A stretch of 38,921 nt of DNA from Bacillota bacterium (GTDB taxonomy: Bacteria > Bacillota_A > Clostridia > Lachnospirales > WQUN01): positions 1 to 38,921 of the forward strand of contig WQTQ01000229.1 of the NCBI GenBank assembly GCA_009786175.1, given 5' to 3'. Below the pieces are notes generated by a model. That model did not search any database. It worked only from the letters and a program-made list of their open reading frames with translations, and was not told the DNA's origin. Made by a program: the position numbers and the translations under genes. Position 1 is the stretch's first letter. Each line of letters starts with the position of its first letter. Shown here piece by piece: positions 15,168 to 23,418 of the stretch.

Positions 15168-16182
15168 TACGGCAGCATCCATAGACACTTGGGAAAGGCG
15201 GCGTTACCGCAAACCGTGGGGCAAAATAGCTGTTTTTCTAATAATAGTTGGTGCCGCCTTGTTTGCGGCAGGCTGGGCTTCCGGTGCCCGCGGGGGGCGA
15301 GTTTACTTCGAAAGCGGCCTGCGGATTGAAACTCCCCCATTTAATATTCCTGAATCATTACGTGCCGCACATATAGATTTAAGCAGTAATATTCACACAG
15401 TAACCGTTAATGCAACTTCCTGCGCCATACGTATTGTGCCAACATCCGCCGACAGGCCGCAAGTTGTCTCCTCGGAAAGCAGGGACATGGTCGTAAACGA
15501 AGTTAGCGGGCGTTTATATGTAGACACCAGAAGTGCAGACGCATGGTTTATAGGCGGCGTAAACAGGAACCGGAGAAATTGGCATATTATGAACATCGGC
15601 ACCTTTGGCGTTTCATGGAACCGCTCGGGCAGCACATCATTCATGGACTTTAACTTCGATTTCGATAACTTTTCTTTAAGCAACCGGACCGGCAACACAA
15701 TAACCGTTTACCTCCCGGACAGTGTACAGCAAATTGAAGCCAGAAGCACATCGGGTTCTGTCCGCCTAGAAAACATCTCGACTACACGGTTAAATTTACG
15801 CTCTACCAGCGGCAGCGTTAATGTCGATGGCGGAACCCACCGAAACACCCGCTTGCAAAGCACTTCCGGCTCTGTCCGCGGCAACGGATATTTTGCCGGG
15901 GGCATTTATGCCAGGTCCACAAGCGGAGGCGTGAATATTCAAGACTACAGCACAGCACACCGCAATACAGACAGCATACATTTACAATCCACTTCCGGCA
16001 GCGTAAGGTTTAGCACCCGCGCACCCATAAGCGACTTTAGTTATGAGTTGTCCGTTACATCCGGTTCTGTTCGGATAGACGGCTCATCTGTAAGCGGTAG
16101 GCGGGTCAGCGGCGGCACCGGAAATGTGCCAATTAATGCCAGAAGTACAAGCGGAAGCATACATCTAGATTTTTCCAGATAG
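15151..16182 (+). CDS. DUF4097 putative adhesin with STSGSV repeats
   Basis: The protein has 343 residues: a short cytoplasmic N-terminus, one membrane helix (about residues 25-44) and an external beta-helix-like domain. At least seven copies of (S/R)STSGSV or a close variant recur at intervals of about 15-30 residues from residue 190 to the C-terminus, one per coil. This is the DUF4097 pattern also seen in LiaG-type proteins. The gene overlaps DUF1700 by 17 nt, so the two are translationally coupled. A role in sensing or protecting the cell envelope is inferred from family and context only. The intrinsic terminator at 16192 closes the operon. Confidence 0.88.
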   Translation: MNEQYNTAASIDTWERRRYRKPWGKIAVFLIIVGAALFAAGWASGARGGRVYFESGLRIETPPFNIPESLRAAHIDLSSNIHTVTVNATSCAIRIVPTSADRPQVVSSESRDMVVNEVSGRLYVDTRSADAWFIGGVNRNRRNWHIMNIGTFGVSWNRSGSTSFMDFNFDFDNFSLSNRTGNTITVYLPDSVQQIEARSTSGSVRLENISTTRLNLRSTSGSVNVDGGTHRNTRLQSTSGSVRGNGYFAGGIYARSTSGGVNIQDYSTAHRNTDSIHLQSTSGSVRFSTRAPISDFSYELSVTSGSVRIDGSSVSGRRVSGGTGNVPINARSTSGSIHLDFSR

Positions 16183-16191
16183 ACTAATGAC

Positions 16192-16219
16192 AAAAATCTC
16201 TTGAAAAAGAGGTTTTTTT
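16192..16219 (+). terminator. Intrinsic terminator after the DUF4097 gene
   Basis: AAAAATCTCTT pairs with AAGAGGTTTTT (one G-T pair) around a GAAA loop and runs into seven T residues, 10 nt after the stop codon. Confidence 0.9.
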
Positions 16220-16221
16220 CT

Positions 16222-16250
16222 TTGACGTAAATCGACTTCTCGTTTATACT
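16222..16250 (+). promoter_or_regulatory. Sigma-A promoter of the polysaccharide deacetylase gene
   Basis: TTGACG (16222-16227), a 17-bp spacer and TATACT (16245-16250) lie 32 bp before the start codon and directly after the upstream terminator. Confidence 0.8.
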
Positions 16251-16281
16251 TTTATATAGATTTTGGGAAGTTGGGGTTTTA

Positions 16282-17142
16282 GTGAAAATTTTAATGACTT
16301 TGCTCGTTTTTGTTCTTATAATTATTTTTTTTGGACTGACAGTTTATAATGAAGCTATAATCGAGACACTGGCAGAGGACTCGTCTTTATCTGCCGTGGA
16401 ATTTTATATTGCTCAAATACCCGAAATTCCTACGGAAGATGAGGCGACTTACGAGGAATATTTTCCTTATTTTTATATTCCGGCCCCACCAATGCCAGAG
16501 CCGCCGACTCCGCCGCCACCGCCGTACAAAATAGCCATTACATTTGACGACGGCCCGTCCAGATACACCGGCTACATTTTAGATATATTAGAAGAACACA
16601 ACGCCAGGGCAACTTTTTTTGTACTTGGCAACCGCATTCATTCCCGCGCAGACATAATAATCCGCGCCGCCGAACTTGGTAACGAAATTGCAGGCCATTC
16701 ATGGAACCACAGGGACTTTTCACGTCTGGTGGCAGACGCAATACGCCAGCAGATTAAAGATACCAACGCAGCAATTGAATATGTATTGGGTGAACCGCCG
16801 CCACCATTCTTCCGTCCGCCATACGGTGTTGTTACCTCTAGGGTGCGCCGCGTGGCAGAAGAGTTTGGGTACGCAATAGTTAACTGGTCTATAGACCCAA
16901 GAGACTGGCAAAACAGAGACGCGGACATAATTTACTACCATGTGATGAATCACGCGGTAGACGGTGCAATAGTGCTTTTGCACGACATTCGCCCATATAC
17001 AGCAGAAGCTGTACAGCGTATTGTCCCAAGCCTTATGGAAAGAGGCTTTGAACTGGTTACAGTTTCGGAATTGCTGGAATATTTCTTTGGCGATTTAGTA
17101 CCGGGCGATGTTTATACAGGGTTTGTAAGACCCCGTGAATAA
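16282..17142 (+). CDS. Membrane-anchored polysaccharide deacetylase (NodB domain)
   Basis: The protein has 286 residues: an N-terminal membrane anchor (about residues 3-23), an acidic and Pro-rich spacer to residue 82, then a carbohydrate esterase family 4 domain. Conserved motifs are all present: TFDDGPS with D89 and D90, HSWNH with metal ligands H139 and H143, FRPPYG, the DPRDW region, and LLHD near residue 235. Such enzymes remove N-acetyl groups from peptidoglycan or acetyl groups from polysaccharides outside the cell. The start is GTG at 16282 after GGGG; an ATG four codons later is an alternative. It has its own promoter and lies among envelope genes, so peptidoglycan is a likely substrate. 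Confidence 0.93.
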   Translation: MKILMTLLVFVLIIIFFGLTVYNEAIIETLAEDSSLSAVEFYIAQIPEIPTEDEATYEEYFPYFYIPAPPMPEPPTPPPPPYKIAITFDDGPSRYTGYILDILEEHNARATFFVLGNRIHSRADIIIRAAELGNEIAGHSWNHRDFSRLVADAIRQQIKDTNAAIEYVLGEPPPPFFRPPYGVVTSRVRRVAEEFGYAIVNWSIDPRDWQNRDADIIYYHVMNHAVDGAIVLLHDIRPYTAEAVQRIVPSLMERGFELVTVSELLEYFFGDLVPGDVYTGFVRPRE

Positions 17143-17160
17143 GAAAGATAAACTCTTATG

Positions 17161-17189
17161 TTGACACTTTTTTAGAAAACAATTACAAT
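17161..17189 (+). promoter_or_regulatory. Sigma-A promoter of the LysM membrane protein gene
   Basis: A consensus TTGACA (17161-17166), a 17-bp spacer and TACAAT (17184-17189). The leader contains a small hairpin, TGTACC paired with GGTACA around TTT (17212-17226), upstream of the GGGGGAG ribosome binding site. Confidence 0.8.
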
Positions 17190-17250
17190 TAATATATTAT
17201 CAACCTTTGCGTGTACCTTTGGTACATGAAATTACAAGGGGGAGAGCCGA

Positions 17251-18348
17251 TTGAAAAAAACAAGTACACATAATGCAGACGACAGAGCATTTATGGAGCA
17301 AGACGATTTTGCCGATGAAATGTCGTCCCCGATTGGGCGATTAATGAGCGATGAAAGCGACGAAGAACCTGCAGAGGAGCCGAATGCCTTTGTTAGTGGT
17401 TTTGCTCGCAGCCAGCCGGAAGAAGCACCGGCACCAATTGAACGCCGCCCAAGGCGCGAGCGTCCCGTCTCCCCAAGTTCCGACGAGGACTTTTTTGAGG
17501 CCGGTATTCGCGAGGCACGTGCCAGTAAGGACAGAGATCGTCGCAGACGCCCCAATCCGGATCCAAGACCGGCAATGCGGGCCGGTACTCCAACATCCAA
17601 AAGGATGGCATCACCCCCTCCTTCCCGCCGCCGCGAGCAAGAGTTCAACCTGCCGGATGCGCCCCCGGAAGATCAATATGATACCTTCCGTCAACGGTAC
17701 AACCCGGACGAATTGATATCCACCACCCGCGGAATGCGCCCCGTACGCCGGGGGGCTGCCCAGCAGCGGGAAGAAATAGACCTTAGCGCAAGCAGAGGCT
17801 TTGCTTCACGCTTTGCAGATGACGAGGGCGAACGCACCAGTCTTGTACGCTGGGTGGCATTTGCCGGTGTAATTGTTGTTTTAGGTTTTATCATTATTTT
17901 GGCAACCGGCCGCAGCAGAGCTCTCCGTGATTACAGAGAAGTTAGGTATCAAGTTACCGGCATGGAAGCGGCGTATGCAAGATACAACAGTTTGGTATGG
18001 GAAAACGAGGCCATGGCAATTCAAATCGAGTCACTTCAAGACGATATACGTGAGCTTGAAGCCCAGCTTAGGCAGCTTACCACCCCCGATACTCCAGGGA
18101 TTACAAGACCGGCCGATAACGGGGATGACAACGGTACAACCGATGCACCGCCCGCACAAGGCAACTTCCCGGCCACACATGTTGTAGAAAGCGGTCAAAC
18201 CCTAAGTTCCATAGCAAGGTTATTCTACGGTCCCGCCACAGACTCCGAGGTCCAATTAAGAGCAAACCGTATTGCCGCGTACAACAACATTGCCGACCCA
18301 AGCCTTATCCGGGTAGGAGACGTATTAACAATTCCTGCACTGCCATAA
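17251..18348 (+). CDS. Single-pass membrane protein with extracellular LysM domain
   Basis: The protein has 365 residues. The first 195 or so are hydrophilic and probably disordered, acidic then rich in Arg and Pro, and would lie in the cytoplasm. One membrane helix follows (about residues 200-222), then a coiled coil (residues 235-275, LESLQ-type heptads), a Gly/Asp/Thr linker, and a C-terminal LysM domain (residues 309-365, starting THVVESGQTLSSIARLFYG and ending GDVLTIPALP). LysM binds peptidoglycan, so the protein could tie cytoplasmic partners to the wall. The start is TTG at 17251, 6 nt after GGGGGAG; ATG at 17293 lacks a ribosome binding site. I do not recognise a named family for the whole protein. 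Confidence 0.88.
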   Translation: MKKTSTHNADDRAFMEQDDFADEMSSPIGRLMSDESDEEPAEEPNAFVSGFARSQPEEAPAPIERRPRRERPVSPSSDEDFFEAGIREARASKDRDRRRRPNPDPRPAMRAGTPTSKRMASPPPSRRREQEFNLPDAPPEDQYDTFRQRYNPDELISTTRGMRPVRRGAAQQREEIDLSASRGFASRFADDEGERTSLVRWVAFAGVIVVLGFIIILATGRSRALRDYREVRYQVTGMEAAYARYNSLVWENEAMAIQIESLQDDIRELEAQLRQLTTPDTPGITRPADNGDDNGTTDAPPAQGNFPATHVVESGQTLSSIARLFYGPATDSEVQLRANRIAAYNNIADPSLIRVGDVLTIPALP

Positions 18349-18363
18349 AAAATATGTATATGT

Positions 18364-18390
18364 AGCCCCCGTTTCGGGGGCTTTTCTTTT
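18364..18390 (+). terminator. Intrinsic terminator after the LysM gene
   Basis: AGCCCCCG and CGGGGGCT form an 8-bp GC-rich stem with a TTT loop, followed by TTTTCTTTTT. It lies between the convergent LysM and GH26 genes and works best for the plus strand. Confidence 0.92.
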
Positions 18391-18393
18391 TAA

Positions 18394-21300
18394 CTACCAA
18401 CTAATATGTGCGGCTCTGTTCGCGCTGTCCCACTCTACAGCTGCCTCAAATGCATACATAACAAAACGCAGCGGTATAAACGCGCGGTCATTCACAATTA
18501 TTGCCGTTCCCATATTGTCCGGCAGCATTTCATCCACAGGAATTACCAGCGTACCCGCAGGCAGGAATATAATTGCAGAGCGTGTCGCACTGTCCCAATC
18601 TACTTCCAAACCCAGTGCTTCTGACAGGGTGCGCAACGGAATCATCATGCGGTCTGTAGCTGTATCAATAAATGGTGCGCCGACGCTTATTCGCCGGGTA
18701 TCATTTAGTGTGTATTCAAGGCTGCCTACAGTAAAAATTAGTGTGTTTATAAACGTTGGTGCAATGTCATCCATTTCCGTTTCATCATATTCTTCCGCAT
18801 AAGCAGCATACACAATATTATCGGTGGGCTCGTATTCCTGTGTAAGCACCTCACTATATACAGCTTCTTGCTGCTGTGGCGTATATGGTGTACGCGGTGT
18901 CCATGGAATGTACGTAATGGAAGGCGGCGGTTGCACCGTTACCGGAGGCGGAGGTATTACCGGAGGCAGATGTGGCGGCAAAGGCGGCTGAAATGGAGGA
19001 AGTGTAACCTCTGCCAATACCAATGCAGCCATAGCCGTTTGCAGTGCGGTGTAGGCAGCATCAACTTGTTCTTGGGTTGCTTCTGCGTTTGCCAATACTG
19101 CTTGTGCGGCTGTTTTGGCTGCCAGCAGATTAGCCCAGCTGCTTGCGGTATACCTGTTTGGGTTAAGCGCGAGAGATTGGGTTACTAATGCCTGTAAATC
19201 ATAAAAATCAACGGAAGGCTCATAATTGCAATTGCAATTTGGATGGTCTTGGCAGCACGGCGGTTCTGCTGTATCTACCCATATAGCATAAAGGGTAATG
19301 TTTTGCCCGGGCATAATCATGTATTCACTAACCGCAAAAGATGTACCCGTACCGTCGGGGGATGTGTTCCATTCCTTTAGAACTTTGTCTTCCGGCGGAA
19401 TAATTCCCTCCACATCAGCAGTTCTAAAGTAGGCACCTTCTACCGTAACCCTTCCGGCGGGGGTTGTTCCCGTTGCACCGTTAAGGTCATACGTCAAGGT
19501 AAAGCTGAAATTTGCCCGAATATGGTCAAAATACATAACACCGGATAACGGGAATACGGAACCCGAAGGCGCGTTAATAAAAATTTGGAAGCCTTCGATG
19601 GTGTTGCTTAAATCGAGGGGTGCCATTGATGCACTCCAACCGGCCCTTACAAAAGCCGAGAAAGGCACAAAATAGAAACCCGGACCGTCTACGACTACAC
19701 TTGCTTCAAAACCGTTTCCGCCGTACCTAAGCTGTATCATAACAGATTCGCCGTTACCGTCTGCCCAGAAAGATATGCCGTCGTAGTCCATAAAGTTGCC
19801 CTCTATCGAGCGGATAACCCCAAGCCACGCACTGACATTAAACAAAGTGTATTCGTATCTCATGCTAAACCGGTTACCGGGTATGTTGGGAATATTTACG
19901 GAACACAAGGATACTCTTGCATAAGCATCGCTGACATCGCCCATTGTCCATGTGTGATTTAGCAGAGCTATGTTGCCAAAATAACCTTCGAAATCGTCTA
20001 TCATGTAGTACGGCATTATATAAGGCTCATCAAAAATCATGTTGGACCGGCCAAGCACTTGGCCACCCGCCAAAATCTCGAAGCCCCCGGCATCCCCAAC
20101 CACCGACGCAATTTCTTCATCTGCAAAAATGGCTTCGTAGTAACCTGTTTGGGTATTTAAGGCTGCTCTTTTAATAATTTCTTTGCCGCCGTGGGTATAT
20201 AATCGGATATAAATATCATAAACAACATTTCTTATGCTGACAGCAACTGTTGTACCTTGCGTAATAAACGACCCGGCCACCGGGGTAACTACCCAACCTG
20301 TGGTATGTGCCGCGCCAATTGCAATGTCGCTGTCCATATCATAAAAGCCATGGCCCATTGCAAACACTGTTTGCGGACTGTTTACAAAATTGTTGATGTG
20401 CGCAGGCAGTGACGGGTAGCCGCGTGATGGCGACGTTAGGAAAGGCGTAAACCTGTAAGCATACGTATTATGCCATACCAGCATAAAGGCAAAATTACCT
20501 GCTTCGCTTAGCACGCGCAATACGTCCGCATGGTAGGTAGGCTGATGTTCGGAGGCATTGTGCGGGTGGTTGTGCGCAGGCTGGTGTCCATATTCGGTTA
20601 GTGCCGCAACTTTGCCGTTTCTTCTTGCAAAATTGCTTACAACTTGTACCGTAGTGGCAAAACCTTCGCTGGTACCCGGGAAATCCAGGTATTGGTCAAA
20701 TCCAATAATGTCAACCCACTCGTTACCGGGATAACGGGCGGCAAAGACTTCTTCTGTGGGGAACGGGCCGTTTGGTGAAATTACGTACAATAAATTGTGT
20801 ACGCCTCTGTAATCCCTCAAATATTCCACCGTGTAACGCCACACATTTTTAAACCCTTCCGGTGATACAAAGGCGTCGCCCCACCAAAACCAGCTTCCGT
20901 TTGTTTCATGGAAAGGCCGAAAAAGTACCGGAATATCGTCTTGCTGTAAGTCAAGGGCAAACTCGGCAACCAAGTCCAGATAATGCCTGAACAGTAAGTT
21001 TGCATCGCCGCCCGGCAGGATTCTGCTCATGGTATTTCCACCTGTTGCAGTACAAGAGTTGCGCCCGCCATAGTTGGCAGAAGAATGCCCAAACGCCGCA
21101 ATGGCTTCTGCTGCGTCGGAATAAGGCCCAACATTTATCAACCGGTCATCAATAAGAAGCCCGAAATTTGGCATATGGGCAGAAAGGGTGACAATACCGC
21201 CGTTGGCGGCCCATTGCCTGGCCAAATCTGCAGAGCCAAGTCTGCGGTTTGCAGGATTGCTTGCACCTGCCGGCTCAAAGCCAAAGAAAGACAGGGTATC

Positions 21301-23343
21301 AAAACCCATAATTGCCGGATATTCACCGGTTACCATGGTAATGTCGTTAAAGTACAGTATGTCGTTTCGCAGTCCGTAAACCGCCACATTGGCATGGTTG
21401 CTTGTAGGCGGTCTGTTGGGGAACCTGGCCGCGGTAAACCTTTGCCCGCCGCCGCCTGCATTAATAAATGTTGGGTTTTGCATACCAACCAGCATGTAGT
21501 CAGACGCTGCAATGCCATGCATAAAGGCAAGCAGCCTTCTTGTGTTGGGCGTTGCGTTGTGGTCTACGATAGATATGGCATTTGGGTAATTTAACTGACC
21601 AACCCTGACACCCGGTAAAAGGCTTGACATTGCGCCTGCGCCGGAAGGTATGACACCTGTGTTAAACACAAAGTCGGTTACATAAACGGAAGTATCAAGA
21701 GCGGTATTGTTAAGCCAAATATCTAAGTGGAAGTAGTCCATAACTACATCACCGGAAATTTTTGGCTCGAACCAAAACACATGAGCGTAAGAGCGGAACC
21801 CGTCGGCAGGAGTATTACCAGCAGAACTTTCTACTCTATGGCCGTCAAAAATTACCCTGTGCCCGTTTGCATCAAAACCACTAAGTTCCGTATAAATATT
21901 GTGGTGTACCCCGTCCTGTATAAATATATTAAAGCTGATCATATTCCACAGTGGGTCAAGCTCCAGGTTCAAGCCATCGGGGGAAAGCACTCTTACACCG
22001 CGCCAAACATTACTTCCGCCTGCCGTAATACCGGAATCGGTAATTCTAAGCCTGTCTCCGGGGAAATCCGGTACATATGCCGTGGGGCTTCCCGCCGCGC
22101 CGTCACCGATTGGGGCAGCACTCCAGCCGGTATAGCTGCCAAAGCTAAACTCACCGGTAAAATCTGCGTGTACAAACCGCATATCGGTAATATAAACGGG
22201 CATGGCACTTATGTGGCCTTCAAACCAAATTTCCAGTTGAACGGAAGTTACAACAGCAGCAGGCGTTGCAAAGTTAAGCACGACCCCCTGTGTGCGGTAA
22301 TTTGGAGGCATATCTGCATTAACCGATGTCATTAAATCTTGCACAGTCGATACAAAAACCGGTTGATTGCTTGCATCAAAAGCCGTTAGCCTAAAATTGG
22401 TGACAGAACTTCCGTCCTCGGGGTAAATAAAGTTGAAATGAAATTGGTTCCAATCCTGTAAACCCCAATTTAAACCTTCATGAGTTAATGTAAGCCCGGC
22501 TCCGGCTGTATCCAAGCCATGGCCTGTTATCATTAAGGCAATTTCATCAACATCTGTTGTATTAACAGCAGCCACAGGCGTCAGGCCCGCCACGGTAGTT
22601 GTGGCAACCCACTCATCAAAATGAGTTAAATCAACAACGCCGCCCAACTGGCCAATAGTAGGCCGGATATAATCAAATGTAAGACCGTATACAAAAAACG
22701 GATCTGCAGCTTCTGCGTTTATACTGGATGTAAATTGCAATTCTACTCTGTCAATAATTCTTCCGGATGCATCCGGCATAAAAAAGCTTACAGATCTTTT
22801 TTGATAATTCCCGCCAAGGGAACTGTTCCACCCTTGTTGACCTCCTTGTACAGAGGCAGCAGCTCCCGTTGAAATAACGCCGCCTGCCTCGTCAAAAAAT
22901 GTGTAAACAACTTGCATAATGCCAAGGTTCCATGTTCTAAACATGAATGTTAAGCTAAACCTGTTCCATCTTGGGTTTATACCCAAGTCCCAATTCAAAC
23001 CGGGTTCGGAAGTTAAGGTTAATGTACCCCTTGCATTGGCCGGCGGGCCAAACCCCGGGTTATTTACTCTAAGGGCAGGCTCAATAACCGGCGGGTCTGT
23101 AACTATAGGAAAAACTGTATACATAAAGTGGTCTACAGACGGGGTAATACCGGCAGCGGCAGTGGAAACCCCGCTCCAATTACCGGTTTGCGCAAGGTCT
23201 ATGGTGCCGTCACTAATAAGGCTTAGGCCTGTAGAAATGGCACTTTGTTCCCCATAAACCGGCATTGACGGCACTGTACCCAAAACCAGGGCAAATGCCA
23301 GCAATAATACCAAAAATCTTGTGCCGTGCTTGCATTTCTGCAT
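18394..23343 (-). CDS. Secreted multidomain GH26 beta-mannanase-type enzyme
   Basis: The protein has about 1649 residues, with a signal peptide at residues 1-32. Three related beta-sandwich modules, probably carbohydrate-binding, cover about 35-230, 232-400 and 403-575. The GH26 catalytic domain spans about 590-990: acid/base E813 in RPFHETNGSWFWWG and nucleophile E917 in ALTEYGHQP, both intact. Next come a CBM11-like module (about 1108-1278), a Listeria-Bacteroides-type repeat (1280-1355), a FIVAR-like helical segment (1380-1442), a Pro-rich linker and a C-terminal copper-amine-oxidase-N-like domain (1528-1649). GH26 enzymes mostly cut beta-1,4-mannans, some beta-1,3-xylan or lichenan. The start is ATG 23343 behind GAGGAGGAG; an upstream ATG at 23382 lies inside the palindrome. 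It is 75 bp downstream of the giant GH16/GH8 gene, and their signal peptides are closely alike. Confidence 0.93.
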   Translation of the reverse strand: MQKCKHGTRFLVLLLAFALVLGTVPSMPVYGEQSAISTGLSLISDGTIDLAQTGNWSGVSTAAAGITPSVDHFMYTVFPIVTDPPVIEPALRVNNPGFGPPANARGTLTLTSEPGLNWDLGINPRWNRFSLTFMFRTWNLGIMQVVYTFFDEAGGVISTGAAASVQGGQQGWNSSLGGNYQKRSVSFFMPDASGRIIDRVELQFTSSINAEAADPFFVYGLTFDYIRPTIGQLGGVVDLTHFDEWVATTTVAGLTPVAAVNTTDVDEIALMITGHGLDTAGAGLTLTHEGLNWGLQDWNQFHFNFIYPEDGSSVTNFRLTAFDASNQPVFVSTVQDLMTSVNADMPPNYRTQGVVLNFATPAAVVTSVQLEIWFEGHISAMPVYITDMRFVHADFTGEFSFGSYTGWSAAPIGDGAAGSPTAYVPDFPGDRLRITDSGITAGGSNVWRGVRVLSPDGLNLELDPLWNMISFNIFIQDGVHHNIYTELSGFDANGHRVIFDGHRVESSAGNTPADGFRSYAHVFWFEPKISGDVVMDYFHLDIWLNNTALDTSVYVTDFVFNTGVIPSGAGAMSSLLPGVRVGQLNYPNAISIVDHNATPNTRRLLAFMHGIAASDYMLVGMQNPTFINAGGGGQRFTAARFPNRPPTSNHANVAVYGLRNDILYFNDITMVTGEYPAIMGFDTLSFFGFEPAGASNPANRRLGSADLARQWAANGGIVTLSAHMPNFGLLIDDRLINVGPYSDAAEAIAAFGHSSANYGGRNSCTATGGNTMSRILPGGDANLLFRHYLDLVAEFALDLQQDDIPVLFRPFHETNGSWFWWGDAFVSPEGFKNVWRYTVEYLRDYRGVHNLLYVISPNGPFPTEEVFAARYPGNEWVDIIGFDQYLDFPGTSEGFATTVQVVSNFARRNGKVAALTEYGHQPAHNHPHNASEHQPTYHADVLRVLSEAGNFAFMLVWHNTYAYRFTPFLTSPSRGYPSLPAHINNFVNSPQTVFAMGHGFYDMDSDIAIGAAHTTGWVVTPVAGSFITQGTTVAVSIRNVVYDIYIRLYTHGGKEIIKRAALNTQTGYYEAIFADEEIASVVGDAGGFEILAGGQVLGRSNMIFDEPYIMPYYMIDDFEGYFGNIALLNHTWTMGDVSDAYARVSLCSVNIPNIPGNRFSMRYEYTLFNVSAWLGVIRSIEGNFMDYDGISFWADGNGESVMIQLRYGGNGFEASVVVDGPGFYFVPFSAFVRAGWSASMAPLDLSNTIEGFQIFINAPSGSVFPLSGVMYFDHIRANFSFTLTYDLNGATGTTPAGRVTVEGAYFRTADVEGIIPPEDKVLKEWNTSPDGTGTSFAVSEYMIMPGQNITLYAIWVDTAEPPCCQDHPNCNCNYEPSVDFYDLQALVTQSLALNPNRYTASSWANLLAAKTAAQAVLANAEATQEQVDAAYTALQTAMAALVLAEVTLPPFQPPLPPHLPPVIPPPPVTVQPPPSITYIPWTPRTPYTPQQQEAVYSEVLTQEYEPTDNIVYAAYAEEYDETEMDDIAPTFINTLIFTVGSLEYTLNDTRRISVGAPFIDTATDRMMIPLRTLSEALGLEVDWDSATRSAIIFLPAGTLVIPVDEMLPDNMGTAIIVNDRAFIPLRFVMYAFEAAVEWDSANRAAHISW

Positions 23344-23377
23344 TTTATCTCCTCCTCTGTTCAATCCCCAACAATTT

Positions 23378-23403
23378 AGCACCCCCTGATATCAGGGGGT
23401 GCT
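23378..23403. repeat. Palindromic repeat, copy 3
   Basis: The 20-bp core (23381-23400) is flanked symmetrically by AGC and GCT, giving a 26-bp perfect palindrome between the stop of the GH16/GH8 gene and the start of the GH26 gene. With no T-run it is unlikely to be a full terminator, but a hairpin here could set relative expression, process the transcript, or serve as a protein site. Confidence 0.9.
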
Positions 23404-23418
23404 GGGGCAATTTAAAAC

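Noticed and set aside
15700..16170. Tandem repeats in the DUF4097 gene as a CRISPR or satellite array
   Set aside because: They are degenerate codon repeats of STSGSV within an intact reading frame, normal for the beta-helix of this family.
17232..17648. 138-codon minus-strand frame over the N-terminus of the LysM protein
   Set aside because: Its Ser/Arg/Leu-rich product is the reverse reading of the Arg/Pro/Asp-rich coding strand; it has no promoter or Shine-Dalgarno sequence.
23343..23382. Longer N-terminus of the GH26 enzyme starting at 23382
   Set aside because: The added 13 residues come from the palindromic repeat and would displace the signal peptide; the strong GAGGAGGAG sits before the ATG at 23343.
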